Source: Macrophomina tecta (taxonomy: Eukaryota; Ascomycota; Dothideomycetes; Botryosphaeriales; Botryosphaeriaceae). Taken from it: a stretch of DNA of 64,000 nt. How positions within the stretch are numbered: the stretch's first letter is position 1; each line of letters begins with the position of its first letter. The DNA lies in the NCBI GenBank assembly GCA_024180945.1, contig JAKSGN010000043.1, forward strand, positions 2,418,001 through 2,482,000, written 5' to 3'. Under the pieces are notes generated by a model. That model did not search any database. It worked only from the letters and a program-made list of their open reading frames with translations, and was not told the DNA's origin. Below are positions 1 through 11,238 of this stretch, one piece after another. The position numbers and the translations under genes are program-made.

Positions 1-577
1 CTTCGAGCAGAGGAGATATCTTCTACTAGCATGAATAGCTGAGCCTTCATGTTCTCCAGCCCGGCAAAGGTCGCCTGGACAAGGAACTCCCTGAGACTTT
101 CCGTCCTGTCGCAGATCTTCTTGTGAAAGCCTTGCAAATCTCTATCGCTGCGTATGGCTGAGTTCCGTCTCTGAGGCGAGAGGTTGCTGAGAAATTCTGC
201 CACCTCCTGGAGATCATCTTTACATTCTTCCATAAGCTCGCAAAGCTCGATCTCGGTGTGGTGATCGCAGCGTTTGAGAAATGATTTTGGACCGGCAAGA
301 TCCTCCCCCAACGCTCGCAAATCGCAGTATAAATTGCGAACTATATGCAGTAAATCAACCTCCCGCCAAAACACTAGAGAATTGCGGGACGTACTGTCAT
401 TGCATAAATCCTGGAAGCCAGGCCCGATAAGACTGCCTTTTCACGCAACTTCAGCTCATCGATTCTTCCAAGTGTGATCTGATGCATACACTCACAAGCC
501 TTCGAGTATTCCCAAGCCACATTGCGGACGTCCTTCACCTGGCCGATGACTTTGCTTGGCTCCAAGAATGCCGCCAT
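1..577 (-). CDS. Uncharacterised protein, 5' part only (fungal STAND/ankyrin-type N-terminus?)
   Basis: The gene continues off the left edge. Exon 1 (577-496) starts with ATG and reads MAAFLEPSKVIGQVKDVRN onward for 27 residues. A GTGAGT donor opens a 59-base intron (495-437) that ends in AAAG. Exon 2 (436-1) stays open for about 145 residues to the edge. It is mostly amphipathic helix, including the stretch VFWREVDLLHIVRNLYCDLR and several leucine/acidic heptads, with no membrane segment. The pattern recalls the helical N-terminal domains that precede NACHT or ankyrin modules in fungal STAND proteins, but no diagnostic motif is inside the window, so that link is inference. The acceptor AAG is weaker than the usual YAG, and an additional upstream exon cannot be excluded. 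The long coherent frame across exon 2 makes me fairly sure it is coding. Confidence 0.6.
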
Positions 578-1775
578 CGAGTGGAAACATGTCTTTTGGA
601 AGACGTCAGGCTAGAGTGAGGCTACCAGTGAGCGGGGATCAGAAGCGGTCCGCAGGATTTAAAGGGCCTAGCCTTGCAAGGCTGTCGCTGGCTACAGCCG
701 CCCGCGGCTTTATGCTGATCAGAGTGGCGAGAAGCACGTATGGTCAGCCTATTTCTGCCTAGGGCAAGGCTGAAAGCCGCAGCGAACCATTCTTTTCGAT
801 GGCGTTTCATTGCGGTCAGGCGCGATAGCCTGGGACTCCCTGATGGGCTCGGGAACAGCCTTGGCCCCCAGTGGTGCGCAGGAGGCGCTCGCTACCTGTG
901 GTAGATTTGGGGGCCTTCGATACGGTTCCCTTGGCATATTGCTTTTGCCAGCTTACAAAGAGACAATGTCAGTGGGTCTTGGGTTCAGTGATTCTTCTCA
1001 TTCCACAATCACTGGAAGGGTGCGCGTGGCTGGATGCATGCCTCTGGTGTTCTCAGCTACTGCTGTAGTTTACCTAGCGCTCATTCCCAGACGGAAATCT
1101 GCGGGTGTCAGCATGTGGTCGTGTAGTACTAAATTAACCCGCCATGATGCTCTCGCGCTATTGCCTGGCTGAGCACATGCAAACCAGCGCTGCAGGTAAG
1201 CCTTGCTGTGAAAACGCGAAAATGTTCAGTTGAAGGTGGCTAGATTGCTGCTGTTGGTGACCGGCAGAGGGCTGTGAGATGGACAGAACGAGGCATACAA
1301 AGTGAATTCAACGCATCGCGCTTGAGGCGCATCAGTGTATTAAGAAACGGTCTTGGCCGTTGTTTGGGGGAGCTGATAACGTGTCTCATCTTTGCAACCT
1401 GTGAGTTAATTGTGCTTTGGTAATTCTTGACACCCTTGCCGGCGACTTCCTTGTTCAACTTTCAGACGAAAAATAATTGCAATTAGCGATGACGGCGGGC
1501 TGCAGGATTCATTGCCACCTGGAACACCGTTCATGACCGCAAAGGGACTGTAAAGTTCCACAAAACTTAGAGCGCAAGCGAATAACCGGTTGGGAGATCT
1601 CTTTTTTATTCGTGCAACCAGTCCGGTCGGTACCTCCCATTGATCGACGAACTGATGTTAGGCACAATATTCTTGCGCCAAAAAGCCGAAGAAGCCCATC
1701 CTGGTTTTGAATACGCATCCGCTGACTCCGACCGCTAATGTACCGTTTTCCCCTTCAACCAATCATGATCCCCGC
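578..1775. other. Intergenic, no gene recognised
   Basis: About 1.2 kb between the left-edge gene and eL34. Open frames up to 120 codons (810-1172, plus) exist but show no family resemblance or splice logic. A 14-base palindrome at 670-683 is within chance expectation. It should include the promoter of the left-edge gene and the eL34 3' UTR. Confidence 0.6.
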
Positions 1776-2515
1776 TTAACGCTTCTTCTGCTGGGACTCC
1801 TTGAGGACCTTCTTGACAATCTTCTGCTCCTCAATCAAGAAAGCGCGGACGACGCGGTCCTTGACGCAGTTGGCGCACCGCGAGCCACCGTAGGCACGCT
1901 GAACGGTCTTCTTGGGGCGAGAGATGGTGGCGTACTCGTGGGGGCGGAGGGCAGGAACCTGTGAAGTACCATCAGTCTCTGTACCAAAATCATTCTACCA
2001 AGCATTATGAGTCCCGGGCGATTGAATGCGCAGGTAGATCGGCGGTGCTTTCGTGCGGTTGGCGGGCTTTAGGTCCGTGACAAAAATTCCCCGATCCGGT
2101 TCCCTCACAACCAAAGTCATCAATCCTCCCCGCATTCAAATCGCCCAGAGTCCCTCAGATGCGGTCAAGAGCAGGAATGCACTTACACCCGCGAGCTTGG
2201 AGCCGCAGTCACCGCACTTGGGAGCAGTGCCCTTCTTCTTGATGTGGAGGTAACGGAGCTGGCCACCCGGAGTCTTGATGACGCGGACCTTGTTGGACCG
2301 GGTGTTGTAGCTGCATTACTTCGTCAGCTACGTCGTTCGGAGAGGGACAAATAATGCAGCGATCGATTGCTGGACGTGGTGGACGAGTGGACGAGCGGAG
2401 CACTTACGGGGTGCGGCGGCGCTGTAGGCAGGAAAATTGTCAGTAACACATCGAAACAGTGTGACTGCAAAATCTAGCGGAGTGCACATACGTAGGTCAA
2501 CCTGTTGGACGGCAT
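1776..2515 (-). CDS. RPL34: 60S ribosomal protein eL34 (L34)
   Basis: Structural protein of the large cytosolic ribosomal subunit, reconstructed as 113 residues in four exons: 2515-2492, 2421-2408, 2310-2187 and 1958-1776. Donors are GTATGT, GTAAGT and GTAAGT; all acceptors end in CAG. The protein starts [16 protein letters not shown], carries the zinc-ribbon pairs CGDCGSKL and RCANCVKDR (CxxC..CxxC), and ends in the lysine-rich KESQQKKR. Length and motif order match eL34 throughout. Exon 2 is only 14 bases and the 24-base first exon is also tiny, which is common for fungal ribosomal protein genes. The gene is divergent to PRP8, with 468 bases between the two ATGs. Identification is firm; only the exact short exons carry some risk. 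Confidence 0.95.
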
Positions 2516-2983
2516 CTTGTCGGTTTTCGCGGGCTGTGCTTCGCGGGGGTGTCGTTAGTCGTCGTTGTCGCGATGTGCCGGCCGCTCGCTACAGAAGAAT
2601 TGAACTGTGGGCGGATCCGGAGCGAGCGGAGCGTTGTGTTTTTCCGAACCGTCGGAACTTGTATGCCAAGACTTGTGGCACGTGCGATGCAGGTGCGGAA
2701 ATCTTCCCAAGTAGCAGCGCAGCAACACGCATACGCCACCCTAGACGCGTCGCCGCATCCCCCAATTCAATCCCATCAACCGCGAGTGAGGGTCGCGCGC
2801 AACCGTCTCCGTCCCTGCATCATCGTCCTTCAGATCGAGTCGTGCGCTATCAGAGGAGCGCATCTGCGGTGGCGTTGACAACCGCCTCGGGCGACCGAGC
2901 TTGGGTTGCCTATCAAGCAACTCCACATACAATCTCGACCTCTTCAACCCCACCACTCAGTCATCGGGCGCAATACCATCGCC
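2516..2983. promoter_or_regulatory. Shared divergent promoter region, eL34 / PRP8
   Basis: The 468 bases between the two divergent start codons must contain both promoters and 5' UTRs. Both genes are constitutively needed for expression of other genes. I see no clear TATA box. The part next to PRP8 is C-rich on the plus strand. Regulatory role is inferred from position only. Confidence 0.55.
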
Positions 2984-5900
2984 ATGTCGAGTCTTCCACC
3001 GCCCCCGCCCCCGGGCTGGTCTGCCCCTCCTCCACCTGGCGCGCCCCCGGGCATGTCCGCGCCCCCCCCTCCAGGCTATCGCCCGCCGACCGACCCGCAA
3101 GTGGCGAAGTTCGCACAGAAGAAGAAGGAATGGCTGAGGATGCAGAGGCAAAGATTTGGCGAAAAGAGGAAGGGTGGCTTTGTGGAAACACAAAAGGCAG
3201 ATATGCCACCGGAACACTTGCGGAAGATCGTCAAGGACATTGGCGATGTCTCCCAGAAGAAGTTCAGCAGTGACAAGCGGAGCTACTTGGGTGCCCTCAA
3301 GTTCATGCCGCATGCGGTGCTGAAGCTGCTGGAGAACATGCCTATGCCATGGGAGAGCACACGTGAGGTCAAGGTGCTCTACCACGTCAACGGCTGTTTG
3401 ACTTTAGTCAACGAGATTCCGCGTGTCATCGAGCCGGTCTTCCATGCACAATGGGCAACTATGTGGGTGCATATGCGCAGGGAGAAGAGCGATCGTAGAC
3501 ACTTCAAGAGGATGCGGTTCCCACCCTTCGACGATGAAGAGCCTCCGCTCTCTTGGTCTGAGAATATCGAGGATGTCGAACCTCTGGAGCCTATTCAGAT
3601 GGAACTTCATGAGGAGGAAGATGCACCGGTCTACGAATGGTTCTACGATCACAGGCCACTTTTGGATACCCCGCATGTGAACGGACCTAGCTACAAGACC
3701 TGGAACCTTAGCCTCCCTCAGATGGCTACTTTATATCGTCTCAGTCATCAATTGCTGAGCGATGTTGTGGACAAGAACTATTTCTATCTCTTCGACCAGA
3801 ACAGCTTCCTGACCGCAAAGGCCCTGAACGTGGCCATTCCGGGCGGTCCCAGATTCGAGCCGCTCTATAAGGATATCGATCCCAATGACGAGGACTTCGG
3901 CGAGTTCAACGCCATTGATCGTATCATTTTCCGCGCACCGATCCGTACCGAGTACCGCGTCGCCTTCCCATTTCTTTACAATTCCCTGCCAAGAAGCGTA
4001 AAAGTTACTTGGTATTCTTACCCTCAAGTCGTTTACGTTCGCGCCGATGACCCCAACTTACCCGCCTTCTACTTCGACCCCGTAATTAACCCTATCTCCT
4101 CTCGCGCCGTCGCTCCCAAAAACATTGATGTTCCACATGAGGACGAAATCTTCGGAGACGGCGATGAGGATGACTTCGAGCTTCCTGGTGAGGTCGAGCC
4201 ATTCCTTGCTGATGAAGAGCTCTACACCGAGGATACCGCCTCTGCTATTGCTCTGTGGTGGGCTCCTTTCCCCTTCGATCGCAGGTCGGGCAGAATGGTT
4301 CGTGCTCAAGATGTGCCGTTGGTCAAACAATGGTACCTCGAGCACGTGCCTCAGGGTCAGCCAGTCAAGGTCCGGGTCTCCTACCAGAAGCTCCTGAAGA
4401 CGTATGTGTTGAATGAGCTACACAAGAAGCCGCCGAAGGCTCTCAACAGTCAAAACCTAATGAGGTCTCTTAAGTCAACCAAATTCTTCCAGCAGACCAC
4501 CATTGATTGGGTAGAAGCTGGTCTTCAGGTCTGCAGGCAGGGTTTCAACATGTTGAATCTGCTTATTCACCGCAAGAACCTCACCTACCTTCACCTTGAT
4601 TACAACTTCAATTTGAAGCCTATCAAGACTTTGACGACCAAGGAGCGCAAGAAGTCTCGGTTCGGAAACGCGTTCCATCTGATGCGAGAAATCCTCCGAT
4701 TGACTAAGCTCATTGTTGACGCCCAGGTCCAGTATCGTCTTGGTAATATTGACGCCTATCAGCTTGCCGATGGTATTCTGTACGCCTTTAACCACGTCGG
4801 TCAATTGACCGGCATGTACAGATACAAGTACAAGCTCATGCACCAGATTCGTACCTGCAAGGACCTCAAGCATTTGATCTACTACAGATTCAACTCTGGC
4901 CCTGTAGGTAAGGGTCCTGGCTGTGGTTTCTGGGCTCCGGCCTGGCGAGTATGGCTGTTCTTCATGAGAGGTATCATTCCCCTCCTTGAGCGCTGGCTCG
5001 GCAACTTGCTGTCCCGTCAATTCGAGGGTCGCCACAGCAAGGGTGTCGCGAAGACCGTCACCAAGCAACGTGTCGAATCCCATTTCGATTTAGAGCTGCG
5101 TGCTTCGGTTATGGCCGATCTCATGGACATGATGCCCGAGGGAATCAAGCAGAACAAGGTCAACACCGTCTTGCAGCATTTGTCAGAGGCCTGGCGATGC
5201 TGGAAGAGTAATATTCCTTGGAAGGTTCCCGGCCTCCCTGCACCTATTGAGAACATCATCCTCCGTTACGTCAAGAGCAAGGCCGACTGGTGGGTTTCAG
5301 TGGCGCACTACAACCGCGAGAGAATTCGGCGAGGTGCCACTGTTGACAAAACTGTGGCTAAGAAGAACCTGGGGCGTCTCACTCGCCTGTGGCTCAAGGC
5401 GGAACAAGAGAGACAGCATAACTACATGAAGGACGGCCCATACGTCTCTTCGGAAGAAGCTGTTGCAATCTACACCACCATGGTCCACTGGCTTGAGTCG
5501 CGGAAGTTCCAGCCTATTCCTTTCCCCAGCGTTTCCTATAAGCATGACACTAAGATTCTTATCCTGGCACTAGAGCGCCTACGTGAGGCATACTCTGTGA
5601 AAGGACGTCTCAATCAGAGCCAGAGAGAAGAGCTGGCACTCATCGAGCAAGCATATGATTCTCCAGGTACCACTTTGGCAAGAATCAAGCGCTTCCTGTT
5701 GACCCAGCGTGCCTTTAAGGAAGTTGGTATCGATATGAACGACAACTATAGCGACATCAACCCCGTCTACGACATTGAGCCTATGGAAAAGATCACGGAT
5801 GCCTACCTCGACCAATACCTATGGTACCAGGCTGATCAACGCCACCTTTTCCCCTCATGGATCAAGCCGTCTGACTCTGAAGTGCCTCCACTCCTAGTCT

Positions 5901-6092
5901 ACAAATGGACTCAGGGTATCAACAACCTTGACAAGGTTTGGGAGTACCAGGAAGGTGAATGCAATGTCATGATTGAGACCAAGCTGTCAAAGGTCTATGA
6001 GAAGATTGATCTTACCCTACTCAACCGTCTTCTGCGGTTGATCATGGACCACAACCTGGCAGATTACATTACGTCGAAAAACAACGTCCAAC

Positions 6093-6123
<31 letters not shown>

Positions 6124-9100
6124 CTATGGTATGATTCGTGGACTTCAGTTCTCCGCTTTTGTGTTCCAATACTACGGCCTCATGCTGGATTTGCTGCTGC
6201 TCGGACTGCAGAGAGCGAGTGAGCTTGCTGGTCCTCCCAACGCCCCCAACGACTTCCTCCAATTCAGGGATCGGGCTACAGAATCGAAGCATCCCATCAG
6301 GCTTTACACCCGTTACATAGACAAGATCTGGGTGTTCTTCCGTTTCAATGCGGACGAGTCTCGTGATTTGATTCAGCGTTTCCTCACTGAGCAGCCGGAT
6401 CCCAACTTCGAAAACGTAATCGGATACAAGAATAAGAAGTGCTGGCCTCGCGACTCGCGCATGCGCCTGATGCGTCATGATGTCAACCTTGGCCGCGCGG
6501 TATTCTGGGACCTGAAGAACCGCCTTCCACGTTCTGTAACCACTATCGATTGGGATGATACTTTTGCAAGTGTCTACAGCAGAGACAACCCCAATCTGCT
6601 ATTCTCGATGTGCGGTTTCGAAGTTCGGATCTTGCCGAAGATCCGCAACCAGAACGACGAGTTCCCTGTGAAGGACAGCGTCTGGTCTTTGGTGGACAAC
6701 ACTACCAAAGAGAGGACTGCGCACGCATTCTTGCAAGTCACTGAGGAAGACATCCAGAAGTTCAACAACCGGATCAGGCAGATCTTGATGTCCTCTGGAT
6801 CAACCACCTTCACAAAGATTGCCAACAAATGGAACACCGCTCTGATTGCTCTCTTCACCTACTACCGTGAAGCAGCTGCCTCGACTGTAAACTTGCTGGA
6901 TACAATCGTCAAATGTGAGACCAAAATCCAGACCCGCGTCAAGATCGGTCTCAACTCTAAGATGCCTTCGCGTTTCCCTCCCGCTGTCTTCTACACGCCC
7001 AAGGAACTTGGTGGCCTCGGTATGATTTCTGGATCCCACATCCTCATCCCAGCTAGCGACAAGCGCTGGTCCAAGCAGACCGACACTGGTGTCACTCATT
7101 ATCGTGCCGGCATGTCTCACGATGAGGAGACATTGATTCCGAACATTTTCCGTTACATCATTCCGTGGGAAGCCGAGTTCATCGACTCTCAGCGTGTATG
7201 GACGGAGTACTCCCAGAAGCGTCTGGAAGCTAACCAGCAGAACCGCCGCCTAACCCTGGAGGATCTTGAAGATAGCTGGGACCGTGGTCTGCCTCGTATC
7301 AACACTCTCTTCCAGAAGGATCGTAGCACTCTCAGCTTCGACAAGGGTTTCCGCGCTCGTACTGAGTTTAAGATCTACCAGCACATGAAGAGCAATCCCT
7401 TCTGGTGGACGAGCCAGCGCCACGATGGTAAACTCTGGAACCTGAACGCTTACCGTACCGATGTCATCCAAGCTCTCGGAGGTGTGGAAACCATTCTGGA
7501 ACACACTCTGTTCAAGGCGACTGCTTTCCCGTCCTGGGAGGGTCTCTTCTGGGAGAAAGCCAGGTATTTCCCCTAATTCCCTTCTCCGTGAATCAAAATG
7601 CTAACATGTTTTTTTAGTGGATTCGAAGAATCCATGAAGTTCAAGAAGCTCACCAATGCGCAGCGTTCCGGTCTGAACCAGATTCCTAATCGTCGTTTCA
7701 CGCTCTGGTGGTCACCGACCATTAACCGTGCCAACGTTTATGTTGGTTTCCAGGTCCAGCTTGATCTGACGGGTATCTTCTTGCACGGCAAGATTCCCAC
7801 CCTGAAGATTTCCTTGATCCAGATTTTCCGTGCCCATTTGTGGCAGAAGATCCACGAGTCGGTTGTCATGGATCTGTGCCAAGTCTTCGATCAGGAACTC
7901 GAGGCACTTGGTATCGAGACTGTGCAGAAGGAGACCATCCATCCTAGAAAGTCGTACAAGATGAACAGCTCGTGCGCCGATATTCTTCTCTTCGCCAGCC
8001 ACAAGTGGAGCGTCTCGCCCCCCTCGCTTTTGTACGACACCAAGGACACGATGACTGCTACGACAACGAACAAGTTCTGGATTGATGTGCAGCTGCGTTA
8101 CGGTGATTACGATTCGCACGATATTGAGCGTTATGTGCGCGCGAAGTACCTTGACTACACGACCGACAGCATGTCAATCTATCCGTCCGCCACTGGTCTT
8201 ATGATCGGTATCGATTTGGCCTACAACTTATACTCTGCCTACGGTCAATACTTCCCCGGTTTGAAGCAGCTCATTCAGCAGGCTATGGCCAAGATCATGA
8301 AAGCTAACCCAGCCTTGTACGTCTTGCGTGAACGTATTCGGAAGGGTCTCCAGCTGTATGCTTCTGAGAGCAATCAGGAGTTCCTCAACTCGCAGAACTA
8401 CTCTGAGCTGTTCAGCAACCAGGTTCAGCTTTTCATCGATGATACCAACGTCTACCGTGTCACGATCCATAAGACATTTGAGGGTAACTTGACTACCAAG
8501 CCAATTAACGGTGCCATCTTCATCTTCAACCCCCGTACGGGTCAGCTGTTCTTGAAGATCATCCATACCAGTGTCTGGGCTGGTCAAAAGCGTCTTGGAC
8601 AGCTGGCCAAGTGGAAGACGGCGGAGGAAGTGGCGGCATTGATCCGTTCCCTGCCCGTTGAAGAGCAGCCCAAGCAGCTTATTGTCACTCGTAAGGGTCT
8701 TCTGGATCCTCTCGAGGTGCATCTGCTCGACTTCCCCAACATCTCCATCCGGGCTTCGGAGTTGCAACTTCCTTTCCAGGCCGCCATGAAGGTTGAGAAG
8801 CTTGGTGATATGATTCTTAGGGCGACTGAGCCGCAGATGGTTCTGTTCAACTTGTATGATGAGTGGTTGAAGACAATCTCCTCCTACACGGCATTCTCGC
8901 GTCTGATCTTGATTCTGCGTGCTTTGCACGTAAATCAAGACAAGACCAAGCTCATCCTCCGTCCCGACAAGACTGTCATCACCCAGGAGCATCACATCTG
9001 GCCAACCCTCTCGGATGAAGACTGGATAAAGGTCGAAGTTCAGCTTCGTGACTTGATCTTGAACGACTATGGCAAGAAGAACAACGTCAATACCTCGAGT

Positions 9101-10108
9101 TTGACTAGCAGCGAAGTTCGTGACATCATTCTGGGTATGGAGATCAGTGCGCCGTCTCTTCAGCGCCAGCAGGCCGCGGAGATTGAGAAGCAGCAGCAAG
9201 AACAGCAGCAGCTCACCGCTGTGACAACGAAGACTCAGAACGTCCATGGTGAAGACATCGTTGTCACGACGACCTCCCAATACGAGCAGGCTACGTTCGC
9301 TTCCAAGACCGAGTGGCGCACGCGTGCCATCGCGACAAGCAACTTGAGGACGAGATCGAACAACATCTACATCAGCTCGGACGACGTGCGTGAGGATGAC
9401 CACTACACATACATCATGCCCAAGAACATCCTCAAGCGCTTTATAACGATTGCGGATCTGCGTGTGCAAGTGGCTGGCTACCTGTACGGCAACTCGCCTC
9501 CCGACAACGATCAAGTTAAGGAAGTCAAGACGATTGTCATGATCCCGCAGGTGGGCAACACGCGCGACGTGCAGCTGCCGCATCAGCTCCCGCAGCACGA
9601 GTACCTCACCAGCATGGAGCCGCTAGGCATCATCCACACAGTCTCGGGCAACGAGCTGCCGTACATGAGTCCCATGGACGTGACGCAGCACGCGCGCCTG
9701 ATGAACGCGCACGCCAGCTGGGACAAGAAGACGGTCACGATGACCGTCTCTTTCACGCCCGGCTCCGTCTCCCTCGCCGCCTGGGCCCTCACGCCTAACG
9801 GATATAAGTGGGGCGCTGAGAACAAGGACACTCAGAGCGAGCAGCCCGCCGGCTTTTCGACGAACATGGGCGAAAAGTGCCAGTTGCTACTGTCGGATAA
9901 GATCAGGGGTTATTTCCTTGTCCCCGAGACGGGCGTGTGGAATTACAGCTTCATGGGCAGTGGGTTCGGCGCAGTCGAAAAGAAGCCGGTCGAGGTGAAG
10001 TTGGATACGCCGAAGGCGTTTTATGATGATATTCACCGCCCGTTGCATTTCATGAGTTTCGCGGAGCTTGAGGATATCTGGGTGGATAGGGAGAATCAGT
10101 TTGAGTAG
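2984..10108 (+). CDS. PRP8: Pre-mRNA-splicing factor PRP8
   Basis: Core U5 snRNP protein that scaffolds the spliceosome active site in the nucleus. Two exons (2984-7563, 7618-10108) give 2356 residues, the usual Prp8 length. I chose the ATG giving [18 protein letters not shown] because the proline-rich N-terminus typical of fungal Prp8 begins there, although the frame stays open upstream to 2906. The 54-base intron has donor GTATTT and a GCTAAC branch site, and joins WEKA to SGFEES in frame. Order seen: Pro-rich tail (1-35), PRO8NT, PROCN, reverse-transcriptase-like core, U5- and U6-contacting regions, RNase H-like domain, and a C-terminal Jab/MPN domain from about residue 2126 ([17 protein letters not shown]). 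The conserved core is uninterrupted, so no intein is present, unlike many ascomycete Prp8 genes. Identification is certain. Confidence 0.98.
7564..7617 (+). other. Single intron of PRP8
   Basis: 54 bases, donor GTATTT after ...GCCAG, branch-like GCTAAC 13 bases before a T-rich acceptor TTTTTTTAG. Removing it restores the Prp8 reading frame between two conserved blocks. Confidence 0.95.
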
Positions 10109-10678
10109 TGTGGAATAGAGTGAGAGTTCGTGGTGGTTGCGCTGGATTGATGACGGTGGAGGCTTAGCTGGCTCACACGTTCACGGCGTCTTACGGGCGG
10201 GATTATAATTTTCTTTTTCGTTTCCACGGCATGGTGGGGAGCGAGCGGATAGTGGGTATTTCTCTTGGTTTCTTCGCTTTGAAGCAGCATATTGTATCCT
10301 GAAAGGGTAGACGATTTTCTAGCAACACACACAAAAAGCGGCGGTGGGGGGCATTGTAACATAATGAAAGGAATGCTTTATCCAAATGCATGAGAGCCTT
10401 TGTCCGTGGTGTGTCTACTGCATGGGAAGAGTGGGCATGGGTCATTGCAGACGGGGCGACAGGCGGCGTGGATATGGCTGAAGCAGTTGTCCTGATGGAG
10501 ACGCCGTCGATGTCTGGAAGCATTTGCGGCTGGACGACCGCCCCGTCTCGCCCCGACTTACTTCATTTGCTTTCGGATGTCTCATCCCACCATGCAATGG
10601 GTGTTGAGGCTGGGGACAGCTCACGCAACAATAGCCCCTGCTCGCTCTTCGACCTCCCGATTCATACGTCAAGGATAC
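10109..10678. other. Convergent intergenic, PRP8 3' end / small gene 3' end
   Basis: About 570 bases between two facing stop codons. It should hold both 3' UTRs. An open plus frame (10390-11151, 253 codons) is antisense to the small gene on the minus strand and I do not support it. Confidence 0.5.
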
Positions 10679-11222
10679 TCACGCCGCACCAGCACCGCCG
10701 CCGCCACTGCCCTCCCTCGTCGCCCTCAGCAGCTCCGCTCGTCGCTCCATGTACGCCGCATCCAAGAACGGCGAGCGCTCCTGCCGCGAGTGGAACCGCT
10801 CCACCGTTTCCGTTTCTCGTTTCGCTGCTCCTGCGAGAAATGATGATTACTTACACTTACTCGTCGTGTCACGCATTTTCGGGTCCCAGAGGGGGCGGGA
10901 GTCGTTCATGGCTCGTGCGTGCAAAGCATGCGGCAAACTACTCACCACTTTTCTTGGCCTTGCCGGTCGATACCGATGATGATGATGATGATGATGCGGG
11001 TGGCTGTAAGATCAACGCGCCGCGCACTAAGGAGGGCTTCTCGGAGGTGCTGCTCGCGCCGAAGGGCGAGGGCGCTGCTGCTGCTGTTCGGGGCTTGCGG
11101 AGGGGCCCTTTCGGGCGCGGCAGCTTCGTGCGTGGGGCGGAGGATGGTTGATTTGATTGCGGTGGTGCAACAGCAGCGGCGGGGGCTACGGCGTCTTGTG
11201 ATTTGCGCTGGGGTGTGGTCAT
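10679..11222 (-). CDS. Small basic Ser/Ala/Pro-rich protein of unknown function
   Basis: Reconstructed as three exons (11222-10946, 10911-10861, 10830-10679), 159 residues. Donors are GTGAGT and GTAAGT; the acceptors are GAG (weak) and CGCAG. It begins MTTPQRKSQDAVAPAAA and has a low-complexity P/S/A/K half with a seven-serine run encoded by a (GAT)n microsatellite near 10976-10995. The second half looks ordered: SRPLWDPKMRDTT, then VERFHSRQERSPFLDAAY and a Gly-rich end. Splicing joins conserved-looking, charged segments in one frame, the main reason to believe it. An in-frame ATG eight codons upstream (11246) would add MDSKKKKK, read through a poly(A) run. The TGA stop lies inside a GTGAGT that could be another donor, so the C-terminus is uncertain. 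I recognise no family. Confidence 0.5.
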
Positions 11223-11238
11223 TTTTTTTTTTTTTTTT
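11222..11238 (-). repeat. 17-base poly(A) run (coding strand) ending in the ATG
   Basis: Seventeen consecutive T on the plus strand read as A17 on the coding strand of the small gene, the last A being the first base of its ATG. Confidence 0.9.

Noticed and set aside
2984..10108. Possible Prp8 intein
   Set aside because: The conserved core, including the Jab/MPN region around [11 protein letters not shown], is continuous; no Hint-type insertion is present.
10563..10682. Fourth exon for the small gene using the GTGAGT at its stop codon
   Set aside because: The attractive downstream peptide needs a different phase; the in-phase reading stops after eight residues.
10390..11151. Plus-strand open frame of 253 codons
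   Set aside because: It is antisense to the spliced minus-strand small gene, has no family features, and its length follows from GC-rich codon use.
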